From NCBI GenBank assembly GCA_032690845.1, contig CM064433.1:35152658-35216657 (forward strand): DNA of 64,000 nucleotides. The letters are read 5' to 3'. Of the stretch, positions 1 to 12,165 are shown one piece after another (position 1 is the first letter of the stretch; each line of letters begins with the position of its first letter). The position numbers and the translations under genes are program-made. This DNA comes from Eleusine coracana subsp. coracana. Lineage: Eukaryota; Streptophyta; Magnoliopsida; Poales; Poaceae. Under the pieces are notes generated by a model. That model was not told the origin of the DNA. It did not search any database and saw nothing but the letters and a program-made list of their open reading frames with translations.

Positions 1-1120
1 ACAGTGTTTTGATGCACACTGCTGGCAGTAATTTTTTGTTAGAGCAACTCTAGCCGAATGAGTAAATTTGAGCCTCTAATTTTTATTTTGAGGGCCTGAT
101 TTCAAGTTATAGAGGCTGAAACAAAATTTTTACTCTAATCCAGGTGACTAAAATTGGCCCTCATCCATCTGCTGATGGGCCCCACCGCACCTTTTTTCCT
201 CCCACTCCCACCTCGCGCGGCAACTCCTCTTTGGCTTGTGCACGAGCGCGCCGCCGGCCTCCTCTCTCGCTGTCGGTCCTCCTCCCCCGTCGCCTCTCCC
301 CTCCTCCCTGTGCGCACGCGCCGCCGTCCCTCTCCTCCTCCTTCGCTCGCGCGCGCGCCGCTGTCTCTTCTTCCTTCCTCCCCTCTCGTATTACTTCGTT
401 GGACCGCCAGTGAAGGCCTTGGACACGACGAGGCCGAGCCTCCCGTCCCCGATGGTGAGCAGGGCGAACCCCTGGGCATGGCACCCGAGGGACCGCCGGT
501 GCGCCCGACGACGGCAGCCGGGGCCACACATGCGTCCTCCGCGCTGACGAGCTTCTTGGTCGGGTCACATAGCTCGAGCCGACGCACGTCGCGCCACGTT
601 AGGGGGGAGCTCCTCCGACGGGCCAGATCTACCGGCGGGGAGAGCTCCTTTGGCGTCAGTAGGCGGCGGGAGCATCGGCAGCGCGGAGCGGGTGGTCGGC
701 AGCGGCGGAAGATCTATTAGCGTCGGGAGCAGAGGAGAGGAAAGAAAAGAAAAAAAATAGTGAGGCCCCCGTTTTGGGAGAGAAATAATGACCCTCTATT
801 TCTAGGAGGTTTTCTCCAGAATATGGTAGACCATTAAATTTAATAAGTAGAATAGTTAGGAATTAGAGTAATATTTTTTGTTTTGAGTGATAAATAAAAT
901 TTAGAGACTGGTTTAGTTACTGTACTAGAGTTGCTCTTACAGCTCCGACACTACCAGAGCGCGACCCGCGCGCGTCCACCCTCTCGTCGAACCACCAGCG
1001 AACCGTACCACAAGTCAAACGTTGAAGGCTCTGACTAAATGGTAGAGATCTTCTGTCAACTTTGAACGTATCTTTAAAAAAAAAGAAAACTGAAATCTTT
1101 GACCTAAACTTTTAAACACA
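1..1120. repeat. Diverged direct repeat, copy 1, split by a transposon
   Basis: Bases 1-41 and 940-1120 together align with 1737-2005: the same 'GCACACTGC' stretch, T-run, 'TTACAGCTCCGACAC' and 'CAAGTCAAACGTT...GACTAAA' blocks occur in the same order. The element at 42-936 separates the two halves here but is missing from copy 2. No coding potential is evident. The left limit is the window edge, so the repeat may begin earlier. Confidence 0.6.
42..936. mobile_element. PIF/Harbinger (Tourist)-like non-autonomous element
   Basis: A perfect 12-bp terminal inverted repeat, GAGCAACTCTAG at 42-53 and CTAGAGTTGCTC at 925-936, is flanked by the 3-bp duplication TTA (39-41 and 937-939). This is the target preference of PIF/Harbinger elements. 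The paralogous locus near 1780 reads straight through 'TTTGTTACAGC', giving a natural empty site. The ends are AT-rich, but the interior (about 180-720) is strongly GC-rich with overlapping open frames and no transposase. The interior may be a captured host fragment; the frames are not recognisable enough to name. Confidence 0.72.
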
Positions 1121-1736
1121 TCCGTTTTTCGAACATGGAAATTTCTCAACACGCGAGGGAGCAGGTTTCATTCAGTTCTAGAAACAACCTGGTTTCATTC
1201 ATCTATAAGCGTGTAACAATTCAATTTGAGCATCATACGAGATGTAGATTGTACAAGTACCCTATAGCATATACTAGTATTAGTTTGGAGGAGGAAACCT
1301 TTGGCAATTTAAACCGAATCCGCAGGGCTACGAGAAGAGAGTGTACCACCCAGGAGAGGCCGCACGTCAGTTGTAAGCATTGCCCGTTCGTGCCGACGTG
1401 TCTGTGGAACAGCAAAATCAAACACAAGCCGTCGTGAGTCAGTGAGGCCCGCGGCCACGCGTAGAAAAGAAACGGAAATGGAAATGAGAAAAAATATGTA
1501 GCACACATGCGCACACGCACACGCACTCAGCTGTAGTGGAACAGAGACCGGGGAGGCTGACTGGCTGAGCGTGACATGAGGAGAGGAAGGGGAGAAGGAG
1601 CCAGCGCAGCCGTGAGCACATGCACATTGATGTGCTTGGTTACAAGAAGACAGAGTACTCTCGATCGGCAGTTCAGGGTCTACTAGACTAATCTCTATGG
1701 ACTGAGCCTGTATAGATCGTCCAACTGGCCGTCATC
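1121..1736. other. Spacer, nothing recognised
   Basis: Mixed-composition spacer between the two repeat copies. Short open frames on both strands lack any recognisable domain or codon bias, and I take them as chance. A CA-rich stretch lies near 1501-1530. Confidence 0.5.
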
Positions 1737-2005
1737 ACAATGTTTGGACGTGCACACTGCCGGCGGCAACTTTTTTTTTGTTACAGCTTCGACACGTACG
1801 CGTCGTCCGCTCATGACCACGCTAGCTGCTTCCCGTGCACCGTTGAGTGGAGACGACCTCAGCAAACCGTAGCACGACAAGTCAAATGTTATAAGGCTTT
1901 GACTAAAAGCTTCTCATGCGGAGTATACCAAATCACCCGACAAGTTTGAACGAGTTATTTCAAGAAAACTCAAATGTTTGACCTCGCAAGCAGAAGCTTT
2001 TCAAC
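1737..2005. repeat. Diverged direct repeat, copy 2 (empty site)
   Basis: This is the second copy of the sequence at 1-41 plus 940-1120, with many substitutions and small indels. The position matching the transposon insertion reads 'TTTGTTACAGC' with a single TTA, so it preserves the pre-insertion state. Confidence 0.6.
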
Positions 2006-2205
2006 GTATGGTCAGGGAAATCACTTTGTGAGGCAGCGTACGAGACGAGATTTGTGGAACTTAACATGTCCTCAGGTTTCTTGTACTGGTGCTAGTAGTA
2101 GTAGATGATACAAAAAGGTTCTAGATGGGGTGTACTGTACGTTCTGCGCCTTATTATGATAACGATAATCATGGACTGCGGAGGATACCGTGTGTTCGCT
2201 CGTGT

Positions 2206-2398
2206 AAGGTTCAAATAACCGACTAAATTGATCGGCTCGGTTCAGTACAAATCCGATCGGTTAATTGGGATAACCAATCGGTTAACCGTATTATTATAGT
2301 ATTAAATTTGGTTTTCTTTAATAAACCAGTTAGTTAGTACGATCAGTTAAGACCAATTATCTGGTTAACCAAAATAACCGACCGGTTTTCGAACCCTG
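2206..2398. mobile_element. Short TIR element (MITE-like), 'GGTTCGAAAACCG' type
   Basis: The left end (AAGGTTCAAATAACCG) and the reverse complement of the right end (AGGGTTCGAAAACCG) form an imperfect inverted repeat. The interior is AT-rich with repeated 'GGTTAACC/GGTTAATT' blocks. This resembles MITEs often seen near grass genes. The superfamily is not determined and no clear target duplication was found. Confidence 0.45.
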
Positions 2399-3169
2399 CC
2401 CTCGTGGAACCGCCGGATTGATTGAGCTCGTGGGAGTCAATACACGCGCCGAAAAGAAAAACGAAAAAATACGCGCGCGCGATCAGCCTCCGCAACCACA
2501 CTTGTCCGCAGCAGGAACAGAGCTGAACAGAACATGAGAAAACGCGCGCGGCACCCGAAACGGCACGAGGAAAAGAATTAAATCAGCGAACGAGGAAACA
2601 GACACCACCTTCCTAAAAAAAAAAAAAAAAAAAAGAAGAAGAAGAGGAAGCAGACACCACACCGTTCATCAAATCAATCGAAACCGAGGAGGAAAAATAA
2701 AAGAGAAAAGAAAAAAGAAAACAGGGCGTTTCCGCGTCGTCAGCCGCCTCTTGACCGCGGATTTTTTCCTTCCCCACCACCCGTCCGTCCGTCGTCACTC
2801 CGCAACAACCCCACCCCACCGTAGCAGCTACAGGGCTACGGCGGCGACGGCGACGACCAGTAAAACGCACACCTCTTTCTCCCCTTCCCCTTCCCCTTCC
2901 GTTTCCCGCACAGGACCGCGCCGCGCGCGCTATAAATAAATATCCGGCCCCTTACCCCGCTCCTTGCCAAACGCATCCTTCCATTCCACCCTCTTCTTCC
3001 ATCCTCCACCCGGCCGGACTCCACTCCGGAGAAGAGACGTGCCAGACGAAACCGCCCTCTCCCTCCTTAATTGGTCAGCACCGGTAAACAGTACCACCAC
3101 CTAGCTACCAGAAGAAGCTACCGTTCTTGGAGAAGAACCATTTGGGAGCAAAGGGAAGGAGGAGGAGCC
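2399..3169 (+). promoter_or_regulatory. Rboh upstream region and 5' leader
   Basis: A canonical TATA box (TATAAATAAA) lies at 2931-2940, which would place transcription start near 2960-2970 and give a leader of about 200 nt before the ATG at 3170. CT-rich tracts (2875-2905, 2960-3010) are typical of grass core promoters. A 20-nt A-run near 2615-2634 marks the more distal region. No specific transcription-factor site is claimed. Confidence 0.6.
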
Positions 3170-6100
3170 ATGCATAACCACCGCTCCGGCGGCGACAACA
3201 ACAACATCGTGGAGATGACTCAGCCGGAGCGAGAGCGGGAGCGCGTGGTCCCGCACAGCGGCCCGCTGAGCAAGAAGACCGGGGCCCGAAAAAGCGCGCG
3301 GTTCGCCGAGTCCGTCTCGGCCCCGCTCTCCGCGCCCCCTCGCCGCGCCGCCGCCGCCGCTCACACCGCCGCCGACGACGACGACTACGTCGAGATCACC
3401 CTCGACGTGCGCGACGACTCGGTGGCCGTGCACAGCGTCCGCCCCGCCGCCGGGAACGGCGCCGGCGAGGACTCCGACGTGACGCTGCTGGCGCGCACGC
3501 TGGAGAAGCGGTCGTCGTCGTTCGGCCACTCGGTGATCCGGAACGCGTCGTCGCGGATCAAGCAGGTGTCGCAGGAGCTGCGGCGGCTGGCGTCCGTGAA
3601 CCGGCGCGGCGCGGGTGGGCCGCATCACGGCCGGACGCTCGACCGGTCCAAGTCCGCCGCCGCGCACGCGCTCAAGGGGCTCAAGTTCATCAGCCGCGCC
3701 GACGGTGCTAGTGGGTGGCCCGCCGTGGAGGCCAGGTTCGACGAGCTCGCCGAGAACGGCCTCCTCCACAGGTCCAAGTTCGGGAAGTGCATCGGTAATA
3801 CGCGTCGTCGTCTCTTCTTTCCCAAAATCCAGCTACTACTAATTTCTGATTGATTTCCTTTTGATCAAGTTTGGGACTGATTTTGTTTACCAAAAATCGC
3901 GGTAGGGATGAAGGAGCTGGAGTTCGCGGGGGAGCTGTTCGACGCGCTGGCGCGGCGGAGGAACATCTCCGGGGACAGCATCAGCAAGGCGGAGCTGCTC
4001 GAGTTCTGGGACCAGATCTCTGACACCAGCTTCGACAGCCGCCTGCAGACCTTCTTCGACATGTAAGTAGGACTAGTACTCATGAATTCCCTCCCCTCCT
4101 CCCCCTGGCCATTATTGTACTACTAGTCGTTATCGAAAAACCTTAGTAATCCGGACTTAATTAACCACCCGCATGAACACTACTAGTAGTAGTATAATTA
4201 ACGTCCGCTAATTAATTTAAGCTTCACTGGTGATGGAACAGGGTTGACAAGGACGCCGACGGCAGGATCACCGAGGAGGAGGTCAAAGAGGTAACTTTCC
4301 ATTCCATGCCTCTCTTTCACGCGTTCGTTTAGCCGTCGCTCCCACAACAGCAAATGCAGAGCCGGACTACAGTTTTCACTGCTGCTACGCACCTCTCAAA
4401 ACGATTTCATTGATGATGAAGAAAAGAAAAACAAAAATAAATCTGACGAAAACGATGTGGTGGTGCAGATCATCACGCTGAGCGCGTCGGCGAACAAGCT
4501 GTCCAAGGTGCAGGAGCAGTCGGAGGAGTACGCGCGTCTGATCATGGAGGAGCTTGACCCAGGCAACCTAGGCTACATCGACCTCTACAACCTCGAGATG
4601 CTCCTCCTGCAAGCCCCAAGCCAGTCCGTCCGCATCGGCACCACCAACTCCCGCAACCTGAGCCAGATGCTGAGCCAGAGCCTCCGCCCGACCTCGGAAC
4701 CCAACCCGTTCCGCCGCGCGTACCGCCGCGCCTCCTACTTCCTCGAGGACAACTGGAAGCGCGTGTGGGTGATGCTGCTGTGGCTCTCCATCTGCGCCGG
4801 GTTATTTACCTGGAAGTTCATCCAGTACCGCCGCCGCGCCGTGTTCGAGGTGATGGGGTACTGCGTGTGCGTCGCCAAGGGCGGGGCCGAGACGCTCAAG
4901 TTCAACATGGCGCTCATCTTGCTCCCCGTCTGCCGCAACACCATCACTTGGATACGGAACAAGACCAAGGTCGCACGGGTCGTGCCGTTCGACGATAACC
5001 TCAACTTCCACAAGGTGATCGCCGTGGGCATCGCCGTTGGCGCCGGGCTCCACATCATCTCGCATCTCACCTGCGATTTCCCGAGGCTGCTCCACGCCAC
5101 GGACGAGGAGTACGAGCCCATGGCGCAGTTCTTTGGGACGCCCAGGCCGGATAACTACTGGTGGTTCGTGAAGGGGACAGAAGGGTGGACGGGGCTGGTC
5201 ATGCTCCTGCTCATGGCGATCGCGTTCACCCTCGCCACGCCGTGGTTCAGAAGGGGACGGATACAGCTGCCCGGGCCGCTCAAGAGACTGACAGGGTTCA
5301 ACGCGTTCTGGTACTCGCACCACCTCTTCGTGGTGGTGTACGCGCTGCTCATCGTGCACGGACACTTTTTGTACCTCACGCACAAGTGGTACAAGAAGTC
5401 CACATGGATGTACCTGGCCGTGCCCTTGTTCCTGTACGCGTGCGAGCGGCTCACCCGGGCGCTCAGGTCCAGCGTCAGGCCGGTGAAGATACTCAAGGTG
5501 GCCGTGTACCCAGGGAACGTCCTCTCGCTGCACTTCTCAAAGCCGCAGGGGTTCCGGTACAAGAGCGGACAGTACATCTTCGTCAACTGCGCCGCCGTAT
5601 CGCCGTTCCAGTGGTAAGCTAGCATTATATTTCTTTTTCTTTTTTTTTCCCATTAGTTTAGGCAAAGGTAGTTCAGTGGAAATACTTTTTTTTTTCTCGA
5701 TGTGTTTACTTATATGACAGAGAAGAGAGGTGATCGATGAAAGCGATCGAAGGCGTAGATGATGCTTATTCGTGTTCTTTTGCGTGGCGCAATGGAACAA
5801 TGGCTACATATATATAACGGCTTTATATATGATTTGTTTTTTGTTTGCGCATCAGGCACCCGTTCTCCATCACGTCGGCCCCGCAGGACAACTACGTGAG
5901 CGTCCACATCAGAACGCTCGGCGACTGGACGCGCGAGCTCAAGACCGTCTTCTCAAAGGTACACACATCCCGCCAATCAATTCCTCGAGCTTAGCTTTCC
6001 ATCGTCCATTTTACTAGTCGTGATCTTCATCGAGAGCAATGAATCACGTGATTTGTGCGTTCGTTGCAGGTGTGTCGGCCTCCGACGGAGGGCAAGAGCG

Positions 6101-8659
6101 GGCTGCTCCGGGCGGAGTACGACCGCGACGGCGGCGCCACGTCCAACCCGAGGTGAGACATCGCGTCATAATCTCCGTTTCCTTCTTCAACAGCTATATA
6201 TTACCGCACATTTTCCTCGCGTTTCTTTTTTTTTCGATTCGATCCGAAGAATAGCGCGCACCACCGACGCGTCTCGCGGTGGCGCGTTCATTCGCGGTCC
6301 GGGTTGGGTTTGGGTAGGTACATGTGATGTGGATGAGCCTTGTGGTTGGACCTGACCTGGTCGCGCCGTGTGGCTTAGCCATTGCGGGCGAGGGGGTAGG
6401 TGGCAGCCGCCGCGTCACTCGTGCTGCTGATTCCACACATGTCAACCCGGTTGAGTAGAGCCGGTCAGTAGCCACCTTCCTTGACCTCCAGCTTCCAGAT
6501 ACACTCCCTTCATTCTCTGGCAATTGGAGGGAGAAACTAAAAGGCCTGTGCGATGAGATCATTCCTTGCATCAGGGTTTGGCTCATTCAGGTCCAGACAT
6601 GCGAGCACAGCACACACTCATCAGTCAGCAACGCTTTTTTTGGGGTCCTACCTGGCGCTTTTCTGTTGGGACGTGTGGGCGAGAGACGTTGACGCCTGCA
6701 CCCTGCAGGGATTCTCATTTTGCCGTTGAGTGGTAGCAAGATGATTCGACCGGTGACGATATTCTTCCATCCTCCTCCCGGTGGGGGCTGGTTGTCTGGT
6801 TGTGTGCCTCTGCTGGCAAACGTCCAGTGGTTGGGGATAAGGCGATTGTGCATTTCTGTGTGCACACACTTGCCCAGATATCCCATCATCACTTGTTTAA
6901 TAGTAACCGGAAGAATTGTTTGGAAGCTACTGTAGGACATTCCAAACTCATGATCCCCATGTATACATTTGACAAATGGGAAAACAAAGGTGTGACTTGT
7001 GAGTGTGGGTTAGGTTCTCCGATTAATTATACCCTAGGTGGTTGACTCTCTCAATTGGGGCGGCTTTCCGACAAACTAGCTTTTCCAATAAGTATTTGTG
7101 GCAACCGTCGTCTGTACATGGTTGACTCCCTCAATTGGGGCGGCTTTCTGACAAACTGGCTTTTGAATTTTGGTTGCCATTGCCACTGTGGCACCCGTCT
7201 GTAGCTGTGTTGTTCTTACCAAACTATAACGAAATTGTTCATCAGCATGTGAATTGATCTGGTTCTAACTAATAGAAAGAAAAAAAAAACTAACTAAAAT
7301 TGTCATCACACATCAGCTTCCCGAAGGTTCTGATCGACGGCCCCTACGGCGCGCCGGCGCAGGACTACAAGCAGTACGACGTGGTGCTCCTGGTCGGTCT
7401 GGGCATCGGCGCGACGCCCATGATCTCCATCATCAAGGATATCATCAACAACATGAAGCAGCTGGACGGCGACCTCGAGTCCGGCAGCGGCAACGACAAC
7501 TCCGTGCACCCGTCGTTCCGGACCCGGCGTGCCTACTTCTACTGGGTGACCCGGGAGCAGGGCTCCTTCGAGTGGTTCCGCGGCGTCATGGACGAGGTGG
7601 CCGAGACCGACAAGAAGGGCGTCATCGAGCTCCACAACTACTGCACCAGCGTGTACGAGGAAGGCGACGCCCGGTCCGCCCTCATCGCCATGCTCCAGTC
7701 GCTCAACCACGCCAAGCACGGCGTCGACGTCGTCTCCGGCACGCGCGTCAGGACCCACTTCGCCAGGCCCAACTGGCGAAACGTATACAAGCGCATCGCG
7801 CTCAACCACCGCGACCAGCGCGTCGGTAAGCACTCCATACTCGTCTCGTTTTCAACATCGATCATCTCAGATGATATTCATATGCTTTCTGGGGACCGTA
7901 AAAAGTTTAGTAGATGCATGTATCAATCGAAGAGTCTGGTTATTTATGCCGGCACGCTTCTCTCGCTCCCTAGCGCGGTGAAAGAAGCGCTCTACCAAAC
8001 TTGATGCTGGACTAGCTAGGAGTGCAACCGCAATGTGGCCCGCCTAACTTTCTTCCTCCCAGAACCTTATTAGACGACAAGGACACGCATGATCAGTAGT
8101 ACCAGCAGGAGTTCTGAGGTCCATGTGTTCAACTTGAACTAGTCGTGCCCAAGGTTGAACAGGGGACCCTGACTCCCTGACAGATTAGGGATATTATTAG
8201 GGGCCTAATCATTGTTACAGGATGATAGTAACAACCACAAAAACAATTCTTAAATGGGTAGCATGGTCAGTCAGTCTTAAACTCTTAATTAAGTACAGAT
8301 AAAGTTCAACCGCTATAAAGTTCACTCAGATAGGCATAATAACATTCTTATCTTGCTAGAGGTGCTTGCCTACTTACATAGTTACATTACTTGCCTAACC
8401 GTGTCAAATCAGGCATGATCTTACCAGCCCATTTCGATCCTTTTTCCCCCATAACGGATAAGAACAACAGCAGTACCAATCAGCGTCTCTGTCGCAGTAC
8501 TTCTCTGAATCGACACTGATATCAATATGCTTCTCTCTGATGTTTGCAGGTGTGTTCTACTGCGGTGCCCCCGTGCTCACCAAGGAGCTGCGCGAGCTCG
8601 CAAAGGATTTCTCGAGAAAGACCAACACCAAGTTCGATTTCCACAAGGAGAATTTCTAA
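3170..8659 (+). CDS. Rboh: Respiratory burst oxidase homolog (NADPH oxidase)
   Basis: Plasma-membrane flavocytochrome that passes electrons from cytosolic NADPH to apoplastic O2, making superoxide for defence, stress and developmental signalling. Exons: 3170-3794, 3906-4062, 4242-4290, 4469-5613, 5856-5958, 6070-6152, 7317-7825, 8550-8659. All introns are GT-AG and the joined frame is 926 aa, a normal family length. Visible parts in order: a disordered N-terminus with basic/serine motifs (RSKSAAAHALKGL), the NADPH_Ox region, an EF-hand loop DKDADGRITEEE (263-274), a degenerate second EF-hand (307-318), and a ferric-reductase membrane core with paired haem histidines spaced 14 and 13 residues apart (H458/H472, H561/H574). 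The FAD motif HPFSIT is at 660-665, the NADPH motif GLGIGATP at 748-755, and the C-terminus is KFDFHKENF. The ATG at 3170 is the first in frame; the open frame 5' of it has no ATG. Similarity is closest to the AtRbohD-type clade by memory; orthology is not established. Confidence 0.96.
7040..7164. repeat. 45-bp direct repeat in Rboh intron 6
   Basis: 'GGTTGACTCNCTCAATTGGG' followed by 'GCGGCTTTC-GACAAACT-GCTTTT' occurs at 7040-7084 and 7120-7164 with only a few differences, a period of 80 bp. It lies in the largest Rboh intron (6153-7316, 1164 bp). No transposon ends were found around it. Confidence 0.7.
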
Positions 8660-9810
8660 TTTCCGCAACCCCCCACCCAGGAAGTTTTCGAGTGACGCGA
8701 GTTCAGTAAATACCGTATTAGTTCTACACATGTAGCATATTTATGTGGATCGATGTAGAGGGATTAGATCAAAGTAGGTATTGCTTGATTGAGACCGACC
8801 AATGGGTCAAAAAGTTTAATCAGTTTTTGTTCTAGAAAAAGAATAATCCAATGGCCATGTACAGATGTTCTTCTCTCTCAGATACCGAGATACGGTTTGT
8901 TTCACTTAGACTAGACAGTTTGATCAAGTAGGTGTGATGGAGAGCTTCATGGCGCCTAATCAGGTCAGAAGTGTCACATTGTCTGTCAGGATCAGGAAAG
9001 TTGCGAGCAAATTGCAGCAGAGAGTGCGTCGCTTGTGGCTGTTTTCAGGAGAGAAGCTGCAGGCAACACTTTCATTCATGCTGGAGCACCATTTGGTGGG
9101 CATCAACCATGAACGGCTTCAACAAACTGGTGACCGTTATTAGGGTTCTAGAGACTGATGGCCATGATTACAACCTGGTCCACCGATCAACCAGTGTTGT
9201 TATCTTTTTTTTATTTCCTTTTGTTAGCGTCTGTTCTTTATTTATACGCCCGTTGATGTTTTATTCCATTGTACTTTGTGTAGTGCGTAGGGAGAAGCAA
9301 AGTACCAGCATATGGCAAACTAGTGTCTATGCAAGGCTGTAAAGCATATATACACAAGTTGAATAGCAAAGTGAGACATTTTTGTTCCAGTTTCTCCCTT
9401 TTTGCAGTTTTTTTCTATAGCATATCAGGAATTTTCAAATGTGGTTGTTACATTATTCTGGCATAAGACAGTAACATATTAAAAGTTTCATTTCTACAAG
9501 GAAGGTCCGTCACTTAGTCCAGAGAACTAGAGAGTGTTTACACTCAGAACATGTCGATATGTGTGCTTATCTTGGCCTCTCAAAGTTTCTAGAGTTTGTG
9601 AAATGGCACTGCAATGATTGTAATAAAAGATTTTTTTTTTTTTGAAATTTGTGACGGTCATCAGAGTTCAAATGCCTGGGTAGGCATCAAGTCGAAATGT
9701 TTGTTTTCCTTTATTATGTTTTGCAATTCTTCTGGAAGGGATTTATAACATTATGTTTAGTAATAAAAGATTATTCCTGTGTAATAAAACGCCTTGGTAG
9801 GCATCATGTT
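8660..9810. other. Rboh 3' region and spacer
   Basis: AT-rich sequence downstream of the Rboh stop, presumably 3' UTR for the first 200-300 bases and then spacer. Small open frames at 8934-9342 show no domain. T-runs occur near 9206, 9631 and 9811. No second gene is supported. Confidence 0.5.
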
Positions 9811-10138
9811 TTTTTTAATGACTTGTAACCTTATGTTTTGTCAGCTGTTCCACCTTATTAGGTTCACGAGACTCTTTATAATTAGGTTCAGTACAAGCAT
9901 AGAGAATGATTAAGGACGTTTTTTTATGACTTGTAACCTTATGTTTTGTCAGCTGTTCCACCTTATTAGGTTCACGAGACTCTTTATAATTAGGTTCAGT
10001 ACAAACATAGAGAATGATTAAGGACGTTTTTTTTATGACTTGTAACCTTATGTTTTGTCAGCTGTTCCACCTTATTAGGTTCACGAGACTCTTTATAATT
10101 AGGTTCAGTACAAGCATAGAGAATGATTAAGGACATGT
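9811..10138. repeat. Tandem repeat, three copies of 108-109 bp
   Basis: Three near-identical units start at about 9818, 9926 and 10035. Each carries 'ATGACTTGTAACCTTATG', 'GCTGTTCCACCTTATTAGG' and 'GAGAATGATTAAGGAC'. Differences are a few bases plus the length of the T-run at the junctions. The third unit ends where the TIR element at 10134 begins. Confidence 0.85.
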
Positions 10139-10312
10139 TTGTTTACCCCATAGATTATATAATCCAGCTTATTGTAATAGATTATATAATCTGAAATAAT
10201 TTACATTGAGACAGCTTATGAGGTTATCTGATCATATAATTTATTTATTTGTTTCAGCATAAAATTAAATAAGTTAGAAATAATATAATCTAGGCGTAAA
10301 CAAACAGGCCCC
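10134..10312. mobile_element. hAT-like MITE (TGTTTGTTTAC ends)
   Basis: The left end has TGTTTGTTTAC at 10136-10146 and the right end has its complement GTAAACAAACA at 10296-10306, each followed inward by 'TAGATTATAT(A)AT'. The ~180-bp AT-rich interior has no coding capacity. The ends resemble non-autonomous hAT-type MITEs common in grasses. The target duplication is not clear, so family assignment is tentative. Confidence 0.6.
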
Positions 10313-12165
10313 GATATTATGATTTTATCTTCCCTTTACGTTGTTTAATTGCTCCAACCTTATGAAATATATGCAGCATGAAACAAGATTAACTCATTTC
10401 TGTTTAAAAGAGGTAACATATTTTGATGAACAGTGAGCCATCTCTTTTATGGTGCCACTTCCTAATACGTTTGCATACGTCGTAAACATCTTAATCTAAT
10501 AGAAGTAATCAGAGTACGACATCTTAATCTTCACGGAAATTTGTTCAGAAAAAGACAAATCCGGCAAGAAATTTTGCAGGTTAGTGCGAGTGTGGAGGTG
10601 TTGTACTGGTTTTTGTCTCGACTTTCTTCTAGATATAATGATATGCAGCTGTCCAGCGTGTTTGACCAAAAAAAAAAAAAGAGAAATTTTTTGCAGGTTA
10701 CTTTGATCTTATATGTGTGTGATGGATTCTTTCTTGTGGTGACTTCTATAAATGAATCATGGGTAGTATAAATAGGGTCTCTAAATAATAATACCCATGA
10801 CAAAGACTAAGAGTATGGTTTAATATATTAACAGTGATTTGCTTGATTCTCTCATCAGTTATATAAATGACAAGCTGACGGATTTCTTGAGGATCATCAT
10901 GGAGAGTGCTTCCTGAACATCAAACAACATTGATTTTAGTTTCATTAAGAAAAGATTGTTGCTGAGGCCAAAAGTGAAATCCAAAAACACTTTTTGTTTG
11001 TAATTTGTAATATATAATTTGTATACGCACAAAGTTTCAAACAATTTTCTATGACCCCTTTATTCTCAATCTGAAACTTTCAATCGAGCGAGGAAATGCT
11101 TGTCATCCACCATGGTAAGCTTTTAGACAACAGATCCTTTTGTTTTTATGCATGATCACAAAGCTTTGACCATTGGACATACACCATGAACAACCCTTGT
11201 TCATTGGACACCATAAATAACTCGAGGGAGCAAATCAAGTCAATATTTTTTCTTAGGAGGTCAAATGAACAAAGTGGATCATTCTGGGGAGTACTTCAAT
11301 AGTTTTGCATCATGAAGGCGGTCAGTCTTCCTTGTAAGAATAAGAAAAGTCACTTTCAGAAAATCATCTCTTATCAATGATGAAATACATCGCTGATCAG
11401 AGAGCCAACTATGAAAGCAACTCCACAAGTTTTTCACGACGGGTCATAATTAACAGAACACTTGTTACTGCATTAGATCAGCGGAAAGGAACGTCTGACA
11501 AGAACATGAGCGAAAGTCATAGAGTTAGTCTTCGGGTAGCAATTTAGCACAGTGGACATCAATGATTAATAAGTTCCGTTACAAAAGCATCTCGCAAAGC
11601 AATGTGTGGATACGATACGATGGCCTTGTGCTACTAGTCTACCTTAATCGAGAAGAGAAGCTTTCAATGTGAAAGAGAAGACAGGAAAAAGGAAAGAGGT
11701 CTCACCCTCAAGGAGCGAGCAGGAGATAATGCTAAACAACAGAAGGAATAGAGCTCCACTGAGTAAAGCGAAAGGAAAGGAAAGCTGCTGTCCAGAGAAT
11801 GTCGAACTCGGTGATCCTGAAGCAAAGAGTATGACAACTGTCGCTTGACGCAATATTTGCGTCACCATTGACGTAAGATTGCAAAGATAGACGGGATTGT
11901 GGAACAAAATGAGATTCCAGGGATAACACCAACATCGCAGTCATACAGGGAGGACACATAGTGGGCTGCTCGGCCAGATGTGAGTAACCAATTACTTGTG
12001 CTTGTCTCTGGTCTTAACTTGTGCTTGTGCCCTGCTTGAGGTTCAGATTAAGGCACCAATTGTTACAGAAATCGGTCAACATCGTCACTATGGAATTCAG
12101 TTCTAACAAATGATCCACAATTGATCAATTTTATTTCAAATGAAAATCACTATGTTAACACATAA
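10313..12165. other. Spacer with a possible relic exon
   Basis: Mostly AT-rich spacer. On the minus strand, 11644-11907 reads as 87 codons with a hydrophobic stretch rich in Leu and Phe, followed in the sequence by a plausible GT donor (GGGTGAGA). I do not recognise a family, and a neighbouring frame also looks open, so this may be a decayed exon or chance. A 13-nt A-run lies near 10668. Nothing else is seen. Confidence 0.35.

Noticed and set aside
3071..3169. Upstream extension of Rboh from 3071
   Set aside because: The frame there starts at TTG and lies in the leader; the first ATG is at 3170 and the family N-terminus fits it.
8934..9342. Small gene after Rboh
   Set aside because: Overlapping short frames without domain or codon bias, in what is probably 3' UTR or spacer.
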